Translations under genes and position numbers: made by a program
NCBI GenBank assembly: GCA_950295325.1
Contig: OX485805.1
Coordinates: forward strand, 1,366,501 to 1,430,500
Origin: Polytrichum commune
Lineage: Eukaryota > Streptophyta > Polytrichopsida > Polytrichales > Polytrichaceae
Direction of reading: 5' to 3'
Length of the DNA: 64,000 nucleotides
The notes under the pieces: model-generated
What the model was told of the DNA's origin: nothing
Seen by the model: the letters and a program-made list of their open reading frames with translations, nothing else
The model's database searches: none
Shown: piece after piece, positions 26,855-39,009 of the stretch
How the letters are laid out: the number at the start of each line of letters is the position of its first letter
How positions within the stretch are numbered: position 1 is the stretch's first letter

Positions 26855-27086
26855 GGCCTACCTCCAAGAGACAGTTTTTGAAAATAGTCCAAGTGACCAT
26901 GAAACATGATCCATTTGATGCCATGTAGGAATCCATGTAGACTTTACATCCATCTTGCATTCACAAACTCCGTTGGTCCCTCAAGCGTAGTGTGAAGCGA
27001 ACTTGGACCGGACCCGCCTTTTCCACCAACGAGAGTGCTTGAAGTGTAATGGTCACGGGCTCTCAGTCTCGTGTGTGAAGTGGCCC
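26855..27086 (-). repeat. H3 module flanking E2
   Basis: Reverse copy of the same module (GGCCTACCTCCAAGAG ... CTCGTGTGTGAAGTGGCCC), directly abutting E2. With 24,606-24,837 it closes a 2.5-kb nested palindrome. Confidence 0.6.
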
Positions 27087-30000
27087 TAAATTTGTGCCCA
27101 ATTTGTTAAAGCAATTGTTCACACAAGGGCCAACTTCCACGATGCAGGCTGGGGGCGGGTATTCTTAAGTTATGTTCAAGCTTAAGGGGACATCAACTGT
27201 AATGTGGTCCAATATGTCTAAATATAGCACCCTCACCCTCTTCATTTTAGAATGTAAGTTTAGGACACTTGTACATTGGTAACCGTTTAAGAAATGTATT
27301 TGTTTAAGGCTAGATACTTTAACATGGCTTTGGGTTGCTCTATTGTCAAGGCCGTCACCTTTGTGTGGTTGTGAATGGTTCATAAATATGCGCACAATTT
27401 GTGACCCAAAAAATGTCTGCACGAGGGCCAACTTCCATGATACGGGGCTCGGGGCATGTATTTTTGAGGCATGTGAGCTTAAAATGGACATTGATTATAA
27501 AGTGATTTTAAAGTGCAACACATCTCTTCGTTTGGATATGTACATCTATGACAATCCTACATTGGCAATTGTTCAAGAAATATGTCCATTTTAGGCTTCC
27601 CTTATGTAAGAAAATATGAGTTTTTTTTTTATTGTTAGGCGTGAAGGAGGGATGGTCCACCTTGGATCATAGCGGCAAGTTCATATGTGAACTTGAAACA
27701 TGTTTATGGAGCATGGCTATGGGATAAGTGTTACCTCATGTTGGAGATGGTCTCTTATGGTAACCAAGTAAAAAGGGACCCAATGGGACCCTATGATGGT
27801 CTAGAGTCGCATAGTAGTATGTGATGGGTTGATACGAGTGACCTAAGGTTGGATGCTACGATAGCAAGCTGATTTTACTAGTTTCAACACGTGCTTGTGT
27901 TCGATTCTTGAGGACCGGCCATGGGTGGTTCTCTGTCCCTTTTATTGAGCCGAATGAGTCGGTTTTGGCATTTTGTTGTAGAATTCAAGCTTGAGGTTTT
28001 GGTAATGTGGGAGTATGACTTTGAAGTGATATTTAGGCGGGTAAGATGGGAATTTGGTGGTTTTCAACCTGTATGTATTTTGAGCATGAGTAGGGTGAGC
28101 TATTTGATGTAACATTGTTCAAATAATGTTAATAGAGTATGTGTGGAGGATACCTCCCATGATGCCAAGCACAAGGATTTTGAGGGTGATGTGTCATCTG
28201 ACATGTTCTACTGTTTTGACTAGTAGTTGGTTATTAAGTTTTTTTTGCATTGTGGTTAGGGTGGGATGGTTGTCAAGACAAAAGCGGAATTCCATGAAAT
28301 GTATGTTGGAGTTGTGGGTGATTGTGGGGGAAGGTGCTCATGACGAGAAAGATGTCAAGTTCTAGTTGAGTGAGACATTGGCATTTTGTTGTGCAAGTGT
28401 AGCTATACAGGGAAGGGAGGATTATGTTATCCAAGGGAGCTCCTAAGGTAGAGGGTGCTATATCCAACACCACACTCAAAAGCAACACCTATACACAAAC
28501 TCCTAATCACTTGCCCCATAACACACCTTACACCATGTGAATATCTCATGTGCAAAGCAAGGGCAAATTTGGATGGATAATGAGGTAGTTTTGGGGAAAT
28601 GTTTGATTGTTTTTGAATGAAAGTGGGCTTGCATTTGGGCAAGCATGCAATGTAGCTAGGGGGTGGCTTATTTATGTAGATTCCGACATTTGTGAGTACG
28701 ATGTCTCATGTTTAGAATGTTGAACCTGATAACTATTACCTCTTTAAATATATCCACCCCCACAAGGATGAGGAAAGAGTCATCTACTTCAGATTTCCAA
28801 GTTCATCTTATAATAGAGTTAACAAAAAAGTCACTAAAAGTGGAGACCGACTCAAGTTTTTTCATGGAATCTCCCATATTTACCACTTCCAACACTTGTG
28901 TCAGGAACCTAAAAATAAAGAATGGGGAGGGGTTTATTTATGCTCTATTTTGAGACAAAAACAACATTGAGAAAATTTTGAGTTTATTTTCTCGAGTTTC
29001 GATTCTATTAGAGGAGTACACAAGTGGTGAGAGGAGCAAAAAGATGCATGTGGCCATAGATTGCAAAGATATTGAGAAGATTATTAGTTATATAAAGACA
29101 AAACACGTCAACATCTAATAGCCCACCCACACTACCAGGTGCGGGCCACATATCCAGTGGCTCTCACTGGCTGAACCAACTTTGAAAATGACCCCTGCTG
29201 GTAGGAACCGTTCACTAGGGGCCCACACCAATAAGTGTGGGTGGATTATAAATCTCAAAAAAACCCTCCAAGACTTCTTGGTTACAGTCAAACAAGGACC
29301 ATTAAGACAATTTGACCCCAGTTGACCCCCATACTTTTGGTTAACTCTAATAGAATACGTGACATAGTCATATATTTCATGATAGATGTGTCTACATGTC
29401 TTCAAAAAGCATTATAGGAAAATTGTCCATTTGGCTATGTATATCCCGCTCTTATTTTCAACTCTTTTTTTAGTAAGCTGACATTTGATATTTACTTTTA
29501 AAGGCATACTCTGGTTGAAATGAAGGTTTGGAATGTTTTGGATGAACAATTATAGTAAAATCGTTACACCTCCTTGTTAGTTGGCATTTCTCAAAGTTGA
29601 GCCCACCTTCAGAAAACTGCTCATTGGTTGAAATCTCCCTTTAGAACAAGGTTCTAAATAAATAAACAAAATCCAGGCCATGGGGTCTATATTGTCTACT
29701 TGCTTAATAATGGCAATTCTGCACTAAAATCACAATTGGATAATATTTTAGGACTATTTTGGTAGGAATTTAATTGGTTTTCTAAACCTTTATAGTATGG
29801 TGTGTGTCTTAACTCCACTCCACCTCTCACTTATCTTTTAGCTTGGCCCATGCATGTGATATAAGAATTACAAAGTTAAACTTGAAATAGATTGAAATAG
29901 ATTGAAATAAATAAATAAATAAATATTTCCATATAATCTCTAGCCAATGGATTTTTCAAAAATAAAACCCCTCCACATGCACATCCACTACTAATCCACA

Positions 30001-30435
30001 TCAAAGTTTAGCCACTGACAAAACCTTGGCTTTCTATGATCGCAATGAGAAAATATTGGCATTCTTTACGATTCCACCACTTGGTGATAATTCCTTAAGT
30101 GTGAGAGAAACACTAAAATCATTAGTGAAGAAGACTATATATATTTGGTCCACCGCCCCCCCCCCCCAAAAGAAACCCATGCACAATTTATAGATAGATT
30201 AGCATATACGTAAGTGGGATGAGAATATGAATTTGTAGGGAGGTCGCCATGTGTTGCTCGTTCATTGACCTTGTGCTACCTAGCATGCCATTTGCACATA
30301 TGGTTGTTACTGACTGACATACCCCACAAATAAGAATGTAAATCAGATTTGACCACCAAAGTATACAAAGCATCGAACAGAGAGTAGAGAGTAGAAAGTA
30401 AAAGCTCAAACCATATATAACTAAAGCAAGTACTA
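27087..30435. other. Gene-free AT-rich stretch
   Basis: Apart from the short element at 29.1 kb and a C-run near 30.16 kb, nothing recognised. Open frames of 60-108 codons have no domain. Confidence 0.5.
29121..29245. mobile_element. Short inverted-repeat element, ~125 bp
   Basis: Ends CCCACCCACACT and AGTGTGGGTGG, with further partial complementarity inwards (GTGCGGGCC / GGGCCCACACC). Confidence 0.5.
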
Positions 30436-30828
30436 CACTAAATATTGTATTTAGTGTCCCCAATTCTATTTGTCTTACTCAATACTAATTGTAAACCACT
30501 TGTGTGGCGTCACCAACACTAAACGTACCGTAACATTATTTGTCATTCCTTGTACATTTTTTTTGGGCATTATAGATTTACAATGGTGCAATTGTTGTCA
30601 CTTATGACGTGATTCCCATCATCCATGACAATATTTCATTATAGCATTGTTAAGATGGAGAATACACCAAGCTTTGTTTCACTAATTAGCATGGATTTCA
30701 TTCCAAATCTCAATCATCCATGACAACATAAACTTTGTAAGCTTATTCATAAGTGGATTCATTAGAGAAATTGCCACAATGACATAAAAGTACCATATGA
30801 TATGACACTAAATACACTATTTAGTGTA
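30436..30828 (+). mobile_element. MITE of the CACTAAATA family, copy 1
   Basis: Each end is a short imperfect palindrome (CACTAAATATTGTATTTAGTG; right end similar). The interior matches 61,106-61,444 and, inverted, 47,588-47,979. No clear target duplication was identified. It ends just upstream of the GC-rich A20/AN1 island. Confidence 0.7.
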
Positions 30829-30849
30829 ATTCATTCTTTAGTATTATTG

Positions 30850-31673
30850 ATTCTGTGTTGCCTCTTGTAACGAATCCATGGGCGAGGAGGAGGATGTGGT
30901 TCGTTGCAACCATTCATCCATCCTCACATTGTGACTCTGCTACGCATTGAGAAGGGAAGAAAAAATCGGAACCGGTCTACAAGCCCCAAGTGGCCCAAAA
31001 TTCTAGCGCCCGCGAAGATTCCAGCTATGGACAGATCTACCAGTACACGTGCTTTAGCCGCCCCGTGCAAGCGAGCTCCGAGGAGGCCTAAGGTCTACCG
31101 TGTGGGTAGATTTGTAGATTCCACAATCTACGGGAAATATGGGAGATATCTAGGAAAGAGGTGATTCTAGGGAACGGTCCTCGGCGGCCCTGCTGCTGGG
31201 AAGGGAAGCTTTTGTCGCAGAAGAGGTGCTGCGCCATCGCCCCAGTGCTTCCTATTTCTTCCTCCTCGCGCTCTATTGCTCATCTTTGTGCTCCATCTGC
31301 GGTGTGCGTAGCTCCCTTTGGTGCACACTGCCGTGCTTGACGGGCTTTTTGCCGGCTGTTTTTTGACCCCGGAGCGTGCAGAAACGGCCGTTTGCGACGT
31401 TGTCAGATCTTATTGCCACCACCCCCTTACCTTTCCTTTCTACTTTAAAGCTTAGTCGTCACCGCCAAGGCTCCAATCGAGGAGGAGGATCATAGGAAGC
31501 TTCAAGAGGCTTCAAGAGGCTTCAAGAGACATCGAGGAGAGCGGTGGCTGCATATTTGTTGCTAACTTGAGTATTTGCTCTCTCGTCTCGGAAGAAATTG
31601 TCCGCGGACGGCGAGCCGAGTCTCGGTAGCCAGCCTGCCTCTTCGAAGCCTCGGAGGCTGCGCATCCTGCGGG
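30850..31673 (+). promoter_or_regulatory. GC-rich upstream region of the A20/AN1 gene
   Basis: Composition changes abruptly from AT-rich repeat DNA to GC-rich, low-copy-looking DNA. It contains three tandem copies of an ~11-bp CTTCAAGAGG-type unit near 31,497-31,530. It also holds an 86-codon open frame (30,904-31,164) whose C-terminal part is very basic (Arg/Lys/Tyr rich). I do not recognise that frame, it has no partner exon, and I do not call it a gene. The stretch most likely carries the promoter. Confidence 0.4.
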
Positions 31674-31680
31674 TATAAAA
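31674..31680 (+). promoter_or_regulatory. TATA box of the A20/AN1 gene
   Basis: TATAAAA in a GC-rich context, 188 bp upstream of the chosen ATG on the same strand. A start site ~30 bp downstream would give a 5' leader of about 150 nt and would exclude or barely include most upstream ATGs. Position is seen; use is inferred. Confidence 0.6.
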
Positions 31681-31861
31681 GGCCACTAAGGTGTGGTTGG
31701 TTTGTTGTGTATATTCTCCAGTGACAACCGACGGGGGTTTGTTCTGAGACCGGCCTTGTGCTGTGAAAAGGAAAAGCTCTGTGCGCTCTGTTTTCGTAGT
31801 TATACAGACAGAGGATCTCTGTGTTCTCTCGTTCTTGTCCTGCACCTATATTTGTATCAAG

Positions 31862-32419
31862 ATGGCAACCGAGCGGGTATCGCAACAGACCGCCTCGCAA
31901 ACTCCGGAGGGACCAGTGCTGTGCACAAACTCGTGTGGTTTTTTCGGTAGCCAGGGCACCATGGGCCTTTGCTCCAAGTGCTACCGGGAGACTGTGGTTC
32001 AAGCGAAATCATCATCGGCAGCCGTAGCGCAAGCAGCGTCTGCATCCGCGTCTACTGCCCCTGTTTCTCTTGTGCAGCAGCAACAGCAGCAGGAGGAAAA
32101 GGCGGAAGTTCTTCCGCAGTCGATTGAGCAGCAGCAGGCCGAGGTTGTTGTAGCACCACAAGTGGCAGAGCCCACGCCATCGACATCGACGACCTTCAAG
32201 GCTGAGCAGCCGCCACGGCAGCCAGCACCGAATCGGTGCGGTTCTTGCCGGAAGCGTGTTGGGCTGACAGGGTTTCAGTGCCGCTGCGGTAACCTATTCT
32301 GCGCTCTACATCGATACTCTGATAAACACAGTTGCACATATGACTACAAGGCGGCAGGACAGGAAGCCATTGCCAAAGCGAACCCCTTAGTTGTTGCTGA
32401 AAAGGTCGTCAAGTTCTGA
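31862..32419 (+). CDS. A20/AN1 zinc-finger stress-associated protein (SAP), intronless
   Basis: 185-residue single-exon protein. Near residues 20-45 is an A20 zinc finger (Cx3C-x11-Cx2C, with CGFFGS and LCSKCYRE). Residues ~50-115 are a low-complexity Ala/Ser/Gln/Glu linker with CAG-rich codons. The C-terminal third is an AN1 finger (CGSC...CRCGNLFC...H...HSC). This two-finger order and small size are typical of plant SAPs. From family knowledge these act in the cytosol and nucleus as ubiquitin-linked modulators of abiotic-stress responses, and they are often intronless. I chose the ATG at 31,862 (MATERV) because A20 then begins at the usual distance. An in-frame ATG at 31,763 would add 33 hydrophobic residues atypical of the family. 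All zinc ligands are visible and there is no frameshift. The gene lies in a GC-rich island unlike its AT-rich surroundings. Family assignment is firm; the exact paralogue is not known. Confidence 0.95.
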   Translation: MATERVSQQTASQTPEGPVLCTNSCGFFGSQGTMGLCSKCYRETVVQAKSSSAAVAQAASASASTAPVSLVQQQQQQEEKAEVLPQSIEQQQAEVVVAPQVAEPTPSTSTTFKAEQPPRQPAPNRCGSCRKRVGLTGFQCRCGNLFCALHRYSDKHSCTYDYKAAGQEAIAKANPLVVAEKVVKF

Positions 32420-33239
32420 GGGACGGGTTGCTTCTGCAGCATCACCATCCACCGCCGACTTTTAACGAACTGAAGAATCATCAAATTAGTCTTTCATGAC
32501 GACGAACTAGTCGTTACTTCCTTTTTTTTTTTTGAGAGGTGAGGCTTACGTCGATATGAAGATGCATTCCGTCTGGAAGAAGGAAGTCTTCCTCTTCCCT
32601 AGGGTGTGAGGAGAAGATTCATGTGTACAGATATAGTTTTAGGATCCATCACCATACGCAATCAATTGATAACACTCATTTATTGAGTACACTGTCACGG
32701 AGTTTTTTTATACTGTGAAAATCCAATTGCATCAGTTGCATCAGCTTTTGTGTCAAAATCGTGTTTGTTTCTTGAGGGTTATATATCTCTCCCACATCTT
32801 CTTCACTTTGGCAGGATATATGTACAAATATTTGGAAGGAATCTTGCAGTTCTTTATTTGCACATTGGAATTTCTGTATTATGTACTGTTAAGATATGTT
32901 ATATATAAGGAGTTATGTTTTGCTGCTTGCCCGAGTATGTTGACATCAAATGGCTAATATGAATTAGCTGTCAATTATTCTGACGACCTTCAAGTTTGAC
33001 TATATTCTTTGAATGAATTTTTGACAATGTTCTTAAGGCCGTTTACAAGACATATAGGTCATGTATGCAAATGGCATAAGTTACGTGAATTCAATGCAAT
33101 TCATCAGATGGATGTTGTTGCAGGTGGTTTTGTGCAAAAAGAGTTTTTGTTACTGTTGATATGTGTTGGTGGATGTTGACTACCGATCTCACGTTTTTTG
33201 CTCCTCCCGTCGAAATAATTTCCTTTTGTCACTCTCACA

Positions 33240-36200
33240 CGATGAATTGTAGAAGCCTAACTAGGTGATTTCCACGTGAGCGCGCGCGGGTGTTGACTCC
33301 CCCCTGCACAATTCGTTTGATCATGTGATTGTGCAGGTTATGTTGGGTTTTTCCTGACACCACACTTGCACAAAACCAGATCAACATTGTTGGGTATCGG
33401 CTCCAGGATGGTGGTGGTGGCAGTAATGGCGGTGAGTTGTCCACACTTTGGTGTTCATGGCTACAGGGATCCGTTCCATTAGAGTATGTATTACACTCCC
33501 TGCCAGACGAGAGCTTGTCCACCACCAGGTAAGTATAACCTAGAAATTTTCATAGATAAATTCTCTCTCTCTTTCTCTCTGCCGGCCGGCCAGTTGGCTC
33601 GACTATTACCAGTTGCCTTTGTTGACCCGGTAAACGTTGCTGCACTGCATGTTTGCCTGCTGCTTGCTCAGTAGTTCCAATCGCTTATTGTCATTTCCTC
33701 GGTACAATTGTTTACACAGTTTTTTGTTTGGGTTGTGCCTCTTTCCTGACGCTTGAGGGTGCATGTGGTGACAGGCAACCGCCGTGGTGTGCGCGAGGCT
33801 CCAGGAGAGTAGTGCCGCCCCACATGCCAGGTGTGGGCATCCCGGACACCTAACGTATAGATCCTCCACTGTGTCTATTGGCAGGGCACAAGTCACTCAC
33901 TTATCACCACTTACCCAACTTGGCAAACCAAACGCCATCACTCAAGCCAAACGCCCCTCCCCCGGGCCCTGTGTACAACCAGGTTGGAAACTTTCTTCAC
34001 GCCTAGCTCATCAATCATCCATTCATTACAATACTTTTATTCATGCCTGTTGTCCTCATTCATCTACTACTTCTGTCCGTCTGGCTGCTGATGAGTGTTG
34101 TGGGGCAAGTGGCATGCCCTTCATTCTTTCCAATCTTGCTGGATTGATTGTGTGGAAAGGTAGCCGTGGTGGCTAAGCTTGCGCAGACACAAACAAGTCG
34201 TCTGTTTATCATGCTTAAGTTAGGGTGCTTGGAATTACTGTAACAGGCCGAAGGTTGGTCTGTAGCTTCTGATCGTCCCACCTATGTAGCTGTTTCCCCT
34301 GATTGTCTGGCCGGGGATGGTGCTCTGTGGTGGTTCTCATGTAGACTCTACAGTCCCGACTCCCTTGTCCTGCAATGGAATTATTTGTTTTCTCTTACTC
34401 AGCCTAATCCTGCATGGCAAGTGGTAAATTCCTTCATTTTTCTAATATTTGTGAGATGTGTTACTGTAACAAGGTGGCTATGCCTTGTGGCCATGCAGAC
34501 AAAAAGCTACAGTGGCTTAAGAATTACTGTGTGTCAAATTTAGTTGCGCATCCAGCTGCTTACCTCTCGAGGCTACATATCTTCCCCACTATAGGTGAGT
34601 CAAAAGTTACCCAGTCTGTACTGCAGTTATTTTATATATATATATATAAAATAACTTTCCGGCTTTCCTGCTCTGTTAGGTGGTGATTGTTACAGTCAGG
34701 CCTTTCCACCTCGGGTTTACTTTCTGGCCCGAAATTACTGCCTGAAATTCTGCATCCTTTCAATCACTGAAAACCAATCTTGTGTATTCAAATTAAGACC
34801 TGCCTTCCCATTTATTGATTTTAATCTTCCCATTGGAACATAAACTTTATTAAAATTATATATCAAGAGATTTGGATTTAGACAAATAACCTAGATTCAA
34901 AGACGTACTGTGCAGATTATCATTGTCACATGTGACTCTATTTTCACACTTCCTTGTTGTAATAAGTTGTGCTTGATATCAAGGAACATGATATAATTTG
35001 GTAAAAAAAAATGATAATCACGATAAAAAGTTATAGCAACATGTAACTTCAAATGATAAACCATACTAATAGGACTAATTGGTGTAGTTTTAGCTCCATA
35101 GACCAAGTAAAAGTTTGGCTTTTATACCTGTTCAAGGCTTGTCCAAACTATGAAATAGACCGTAAGTACCTATACTGGAGCCTTTGAGGAATTGATTTGG
35201 GAGCTTGGGCGGTAAGTGGCACCTTTTATTTTCTTAAATTCCGTGGGTTTGTTTTACTGCACTCGTTATCCCAATTAGTGCCTGTTACTATTCGGAGTTA
35301 TGCAGTGCTATAACAACTCAAGGAGAATGTAAAATGTAATATTTCACCAAGCAAAGTCATTTATGTTCTATAATGTCCGAACAACCTATTGAATTTTTGA
35401 TAGTGAAAATTGAACTCCTGATTAAGACATTATTGTACTGTGTAACTCCGAATAATAACACACACTAGTTGGGTTAATCGGTGCAATGAAAGGTGGCCTT
35501 GGTGCCATGTAGACACACACTCTTCTGTCCTCATCACTTTAGAGCATAAGGTTGTTTAAAATTACTGAGGTTGCTTGGAATAAGCAACTGAGGTCTAAAG
35601 TTACTTCGAAACGCTCTGACACATCTGTTTCCCCTGCTCTTCTTCAGGTGGTTTCACGCAGGCCTTCCACATGGGGTAAAGTTACCTGCTGTAGTCTGCG
35701 GGTTTGTGTCCTTGGCTGTCCTCGTCAATGGAATCTTTGCCTTCAGAAATGAAATAATGAAAATCCTCCTTGCCTTGTTGGCAAATGGCTCATCCTTCAA
35801 TCATTTCCTCCCTGAGCCAACCTCAGGGAATTTCTATTCAGTGTAAATTGTGTTCATTGTAATTTAAAGTGGCCGTGGTGATTGCAGTAGAGTAGAGGCG
35901 TCTATAACCGAACCGATCACTTAAGAGATTCTGTGCCGGATCTGGAGAAGTATAAGGTGGTGCAATTTATTATTATTATTTTAATCATGTAGGAAGATAG
36001 AAATAAGGATGTTTGCAAAAAAATTGGTAATTTTTCTTTTCAAAAATTGAAATTATTTTGAATTTTTGAAACCAAAAGTTGTCTTGAACATCTTACCAAT
36101 GTCTGGAGTCTGCCATAACCACTCACTCCTTCTCACTTTAGTATTCAAAACACTATTGGTTCCGGCACGATCGAAATCAAGTCCCAACTAGATTGAAATT

Positions 36201-37020
36201 CAATCCCATTCATGTCGAAATTCAATTCCAGCCTTGTTGAAATCCCAGTGCCCTGTAGATTGCCAATGGGCTCCTGATCGAGAGTAGGCCCCTCTACTAT
36301 ACTTGCCATAGTACAGACCTACCTCAACCTCTTCCATTCAGACCCTAACAGTTGCTCATACTCAATAACTTACTCTAGATCACAAATTTACCAGAGCTCC
36401 TCGACTTCACTATGTTTCCTGCTCTTTTCACTTAGGCCGCCCTCCACCTTGGATTATTATAAGTTTCCCTGGGTTACGTCTCCGCTCGTTCGATTCTTGT
36501 CTCGTCCCCGTGCAATGGATTTTTTTGGTGTGTGTGGGGGCTGAATCAAGAAATTACCCTACCTAGGGACTGCTTCTTAATGTTCTCTTTTGAGTCGGAA
36601 AAGTAAAAAAGAACTCAATTTGTGGTCCTCGTCTTGGGCAGGTGGCTCATAACTCCATCCGAGGTTGCGTGGAGAGTGGCTCCTCCTCCTTTATTTTGTG
36701 GAGCGTGTTACTTACTGAAAGGTGGCTGTCACCATGGAGACACACACACACACACACACAACAACAACAACAACAGGAACAGAGACATTGTTGTGGCAAC
36801 CAGAAACCAAAAGTCAAGTGGGTGGCCCAGCAGCCTTATCCCGAGGGTACTTTACACAATCAACCTACACCGTTTTGCCAGATCGATACAAGTTGTCGTC
36901 CCCGCTGTGGCCGGAGAGAATTTTGGGCACAAGCGGTCGAGATCCCAATGTTTCCAAGTCCAACAGGTGACATGTCGACATCTTTCGGTTGTTTCTTTAT
37001 TAATCTGAGGCATGCTCTCT
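33240..37020 (+). other. Exon-like segments, locus not resolved
   Basis: Moderately GC-rich DNA downstream of the A20/AN1 gene. Possible exons: 33,339-33,530 (after TTGTGCAG, reading VGYRLQDGGGGSNGGELSTL and VPLEYVLHSLPDESLSTT, ending AG|GTAAGT); 33,784-34,176 (open; TYRSSTVSIGRAQVTHLSPL); and 36,780-36,966 (ETKSQVGGPAALSRGYFTQS ... ILGTSGRDPNVSKSN, ending CAACAG|GTGACA). I could not join these in phase and know no homologue. They may be parts of one spliced gene or of a decayed one. Confidence 0.25.
36738..36775. repeat. (CA)n(CAA)n microsatellite
   Basis: Compound repeat; gives spurious His-Thr and Asn/Thr/Gln runs in open frames. Confidence 0.95.
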
Positions 37021-39009
37021 GAATCCCTCTAAAATGATCGGTAATTTTGCTGAAGTCTCAAACTTCAACCCGTAATTTTGCTGAAGTCAATGTTTCTCAA
37101 ACTTCAACTGGTTCATCTGTAACTAGCACCCGGTTTCTCCCTGTTCATTGTGAGGGAAGCAGGCAGATTTTTTCGGGGGCTTGAATTTGTTGTTACCTTT
37201 CTTGGTGCTCAGTTGCTCTTCGGTTTTTGCGATTAGGAGGCGTGCATGTCGCTTGTGTGTGTGATTTGGGTGCCATTGACACAGCATACATGGTGGAAAG
37301 GGACCACAATTCCCCTTGGAATTGACCAGAAAACTCTGGTATCGTTGGTGCTTGACTTGTTTGACGACTATAACGTAGACAACAAGTTTCTGCTCATCAT
37401 GCCACAAAGCTCCACTATTTAACTCCACTCTGCTCAAAAATCTTGGTCCTGGGCTTCCATACCTGATTAATTTACATGATTCATACTTTATTTGATTCAG
37501 TACATTTATCTCTAACGCATAGGGGAATGTCTTGTGGGGAGTGCATCGTGGAATTTAATCCCTAAAGGCCGAGGCAAATGATTTTGTTTGGGAAGTCACC
37601 GTTGCTTGACAATATCAACATACACATTTATGTTATAATCTTTTGATTATGGACACATGGACTGCCGAAACATTGCGTGTACAATCTTGACTTTTACAAA
37701 GCTTCTATATGTATGGTTAGAGCTACCATAAGGGGTGCCAATATTCTTTGATGAGCTTCTAAATTTGATTGAACCGTTTTACTCTATTTTAGGACGATTT
37801 TGCTTTGGCCTCTAAGGGTTAAAGGCACTCGCCCAAGAGTAATGCCCGAAAATTTCATCAAGTATGACCTTGAAGGATATTCCCTGGCATAAAGACTTGT
37901 ACAATAGGCATTATGGATAAAGAATTGTATGATAGGTCATTACGTGGTGGCGGAATGCACTTTGACAACAAACGTGTTGATTCCAAGATAAAAGGGCCAG
38001 ATGAAAACAAATAGAAGAAACAAGAAGTCTTTATGACTTGCATGTGTCCTTCACCTTAATAAGGTAAGTGTGCTTAATTTGGTTACTTATGTCAATGGGA
38101 CACTTATATTTGAGTAATGGGTGATGAGGTGTAGATCCAACAACAAACACCAAAAATACATGGGTTTATAGAGATTGGGCTATGCTCTCAAAATTTGCTA
38201 ACCATGCTAGGCTCCATAGTCAACATCAATGGGGAGGACCTATGTGGCCTTCTTATATTTCAATGTTGGTGGACTTTGATAATTCGTAATATTTTAAGAT
38301 TAGCTTCAAAACATTTTAAAAAGATTGATCTTGGCTTCTTTAGACACATCCTAGGGTGCCCTTTGAGGTGGTGTATGAATGTGTCTAGGGTCGTACACCT
38401 TTAGACATCTATTTGTACCTCAAAAATTAAAACCAACATGCTAGTGTGTGGATAAAGATCTCCAAACATCCTATAGGCATGCATACAAACCCTCAAAGCA
38501 CTTAGAGGCAAAACCCAACAATAAATCCACTTCTGCACATCCAAATGCACCTCAAAACCAAAATCACCATGTACCTCTAAAACATCAAACTCCTCCAAAG
38601 TCTAATCAAGGGAGTTCCAAAAACCTCCAAGGCTCATATGGTTTAGCAACAAGCTTGGGCATGGGAAGGAGGTCTTGTGGGGTGCACTCTTCATTGGAAA
38701 CCTAAATGACATGTGTGGGTCATTATGAAACTATACTCCCTACATACAAGATATTTACAAAGAAAAACAAAAGTATATGTACTAACGGTAGGCTAGAAAA
38801 TGGACTCATGTATTTATATTAAGTTTGTATTTAATGCAATAAATGCTTGGGGGCTGCACCTTTCAGAACACATATGAGTATATGTGAGTGCACAAAAGGG
38901 TATTATTTAAAATTTTCCATACTACGTATACATATGTGACACATATTATAACTCGTAGTTATGTACATGCATGGAAGAGGGCCTCTATAAAATATCCAAC
39001 TTCGTACTT
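37021..39009. other. Gene-free stretch
   Basis: No recognised gene; open frames up to 104 codons on the minus strand look random. Confidence 0.5.

Noticed and set aside
31522-32199. Long minus-strand frames (up to 146 codons) opposite the A20/AN1 gene
   Set aside because: Antisense shadows of a GC-rich coding region; no domain, and the A20/AN1 frame explains the openness.
36622-37022. Three overlapping plus frames of 82-128 codons
   Set aside because: At least two must be false. All pass through the CA/CAA microsatellite and share the same bases; only the 3' part of one frame looks protein-like and it is listed as unresolved.
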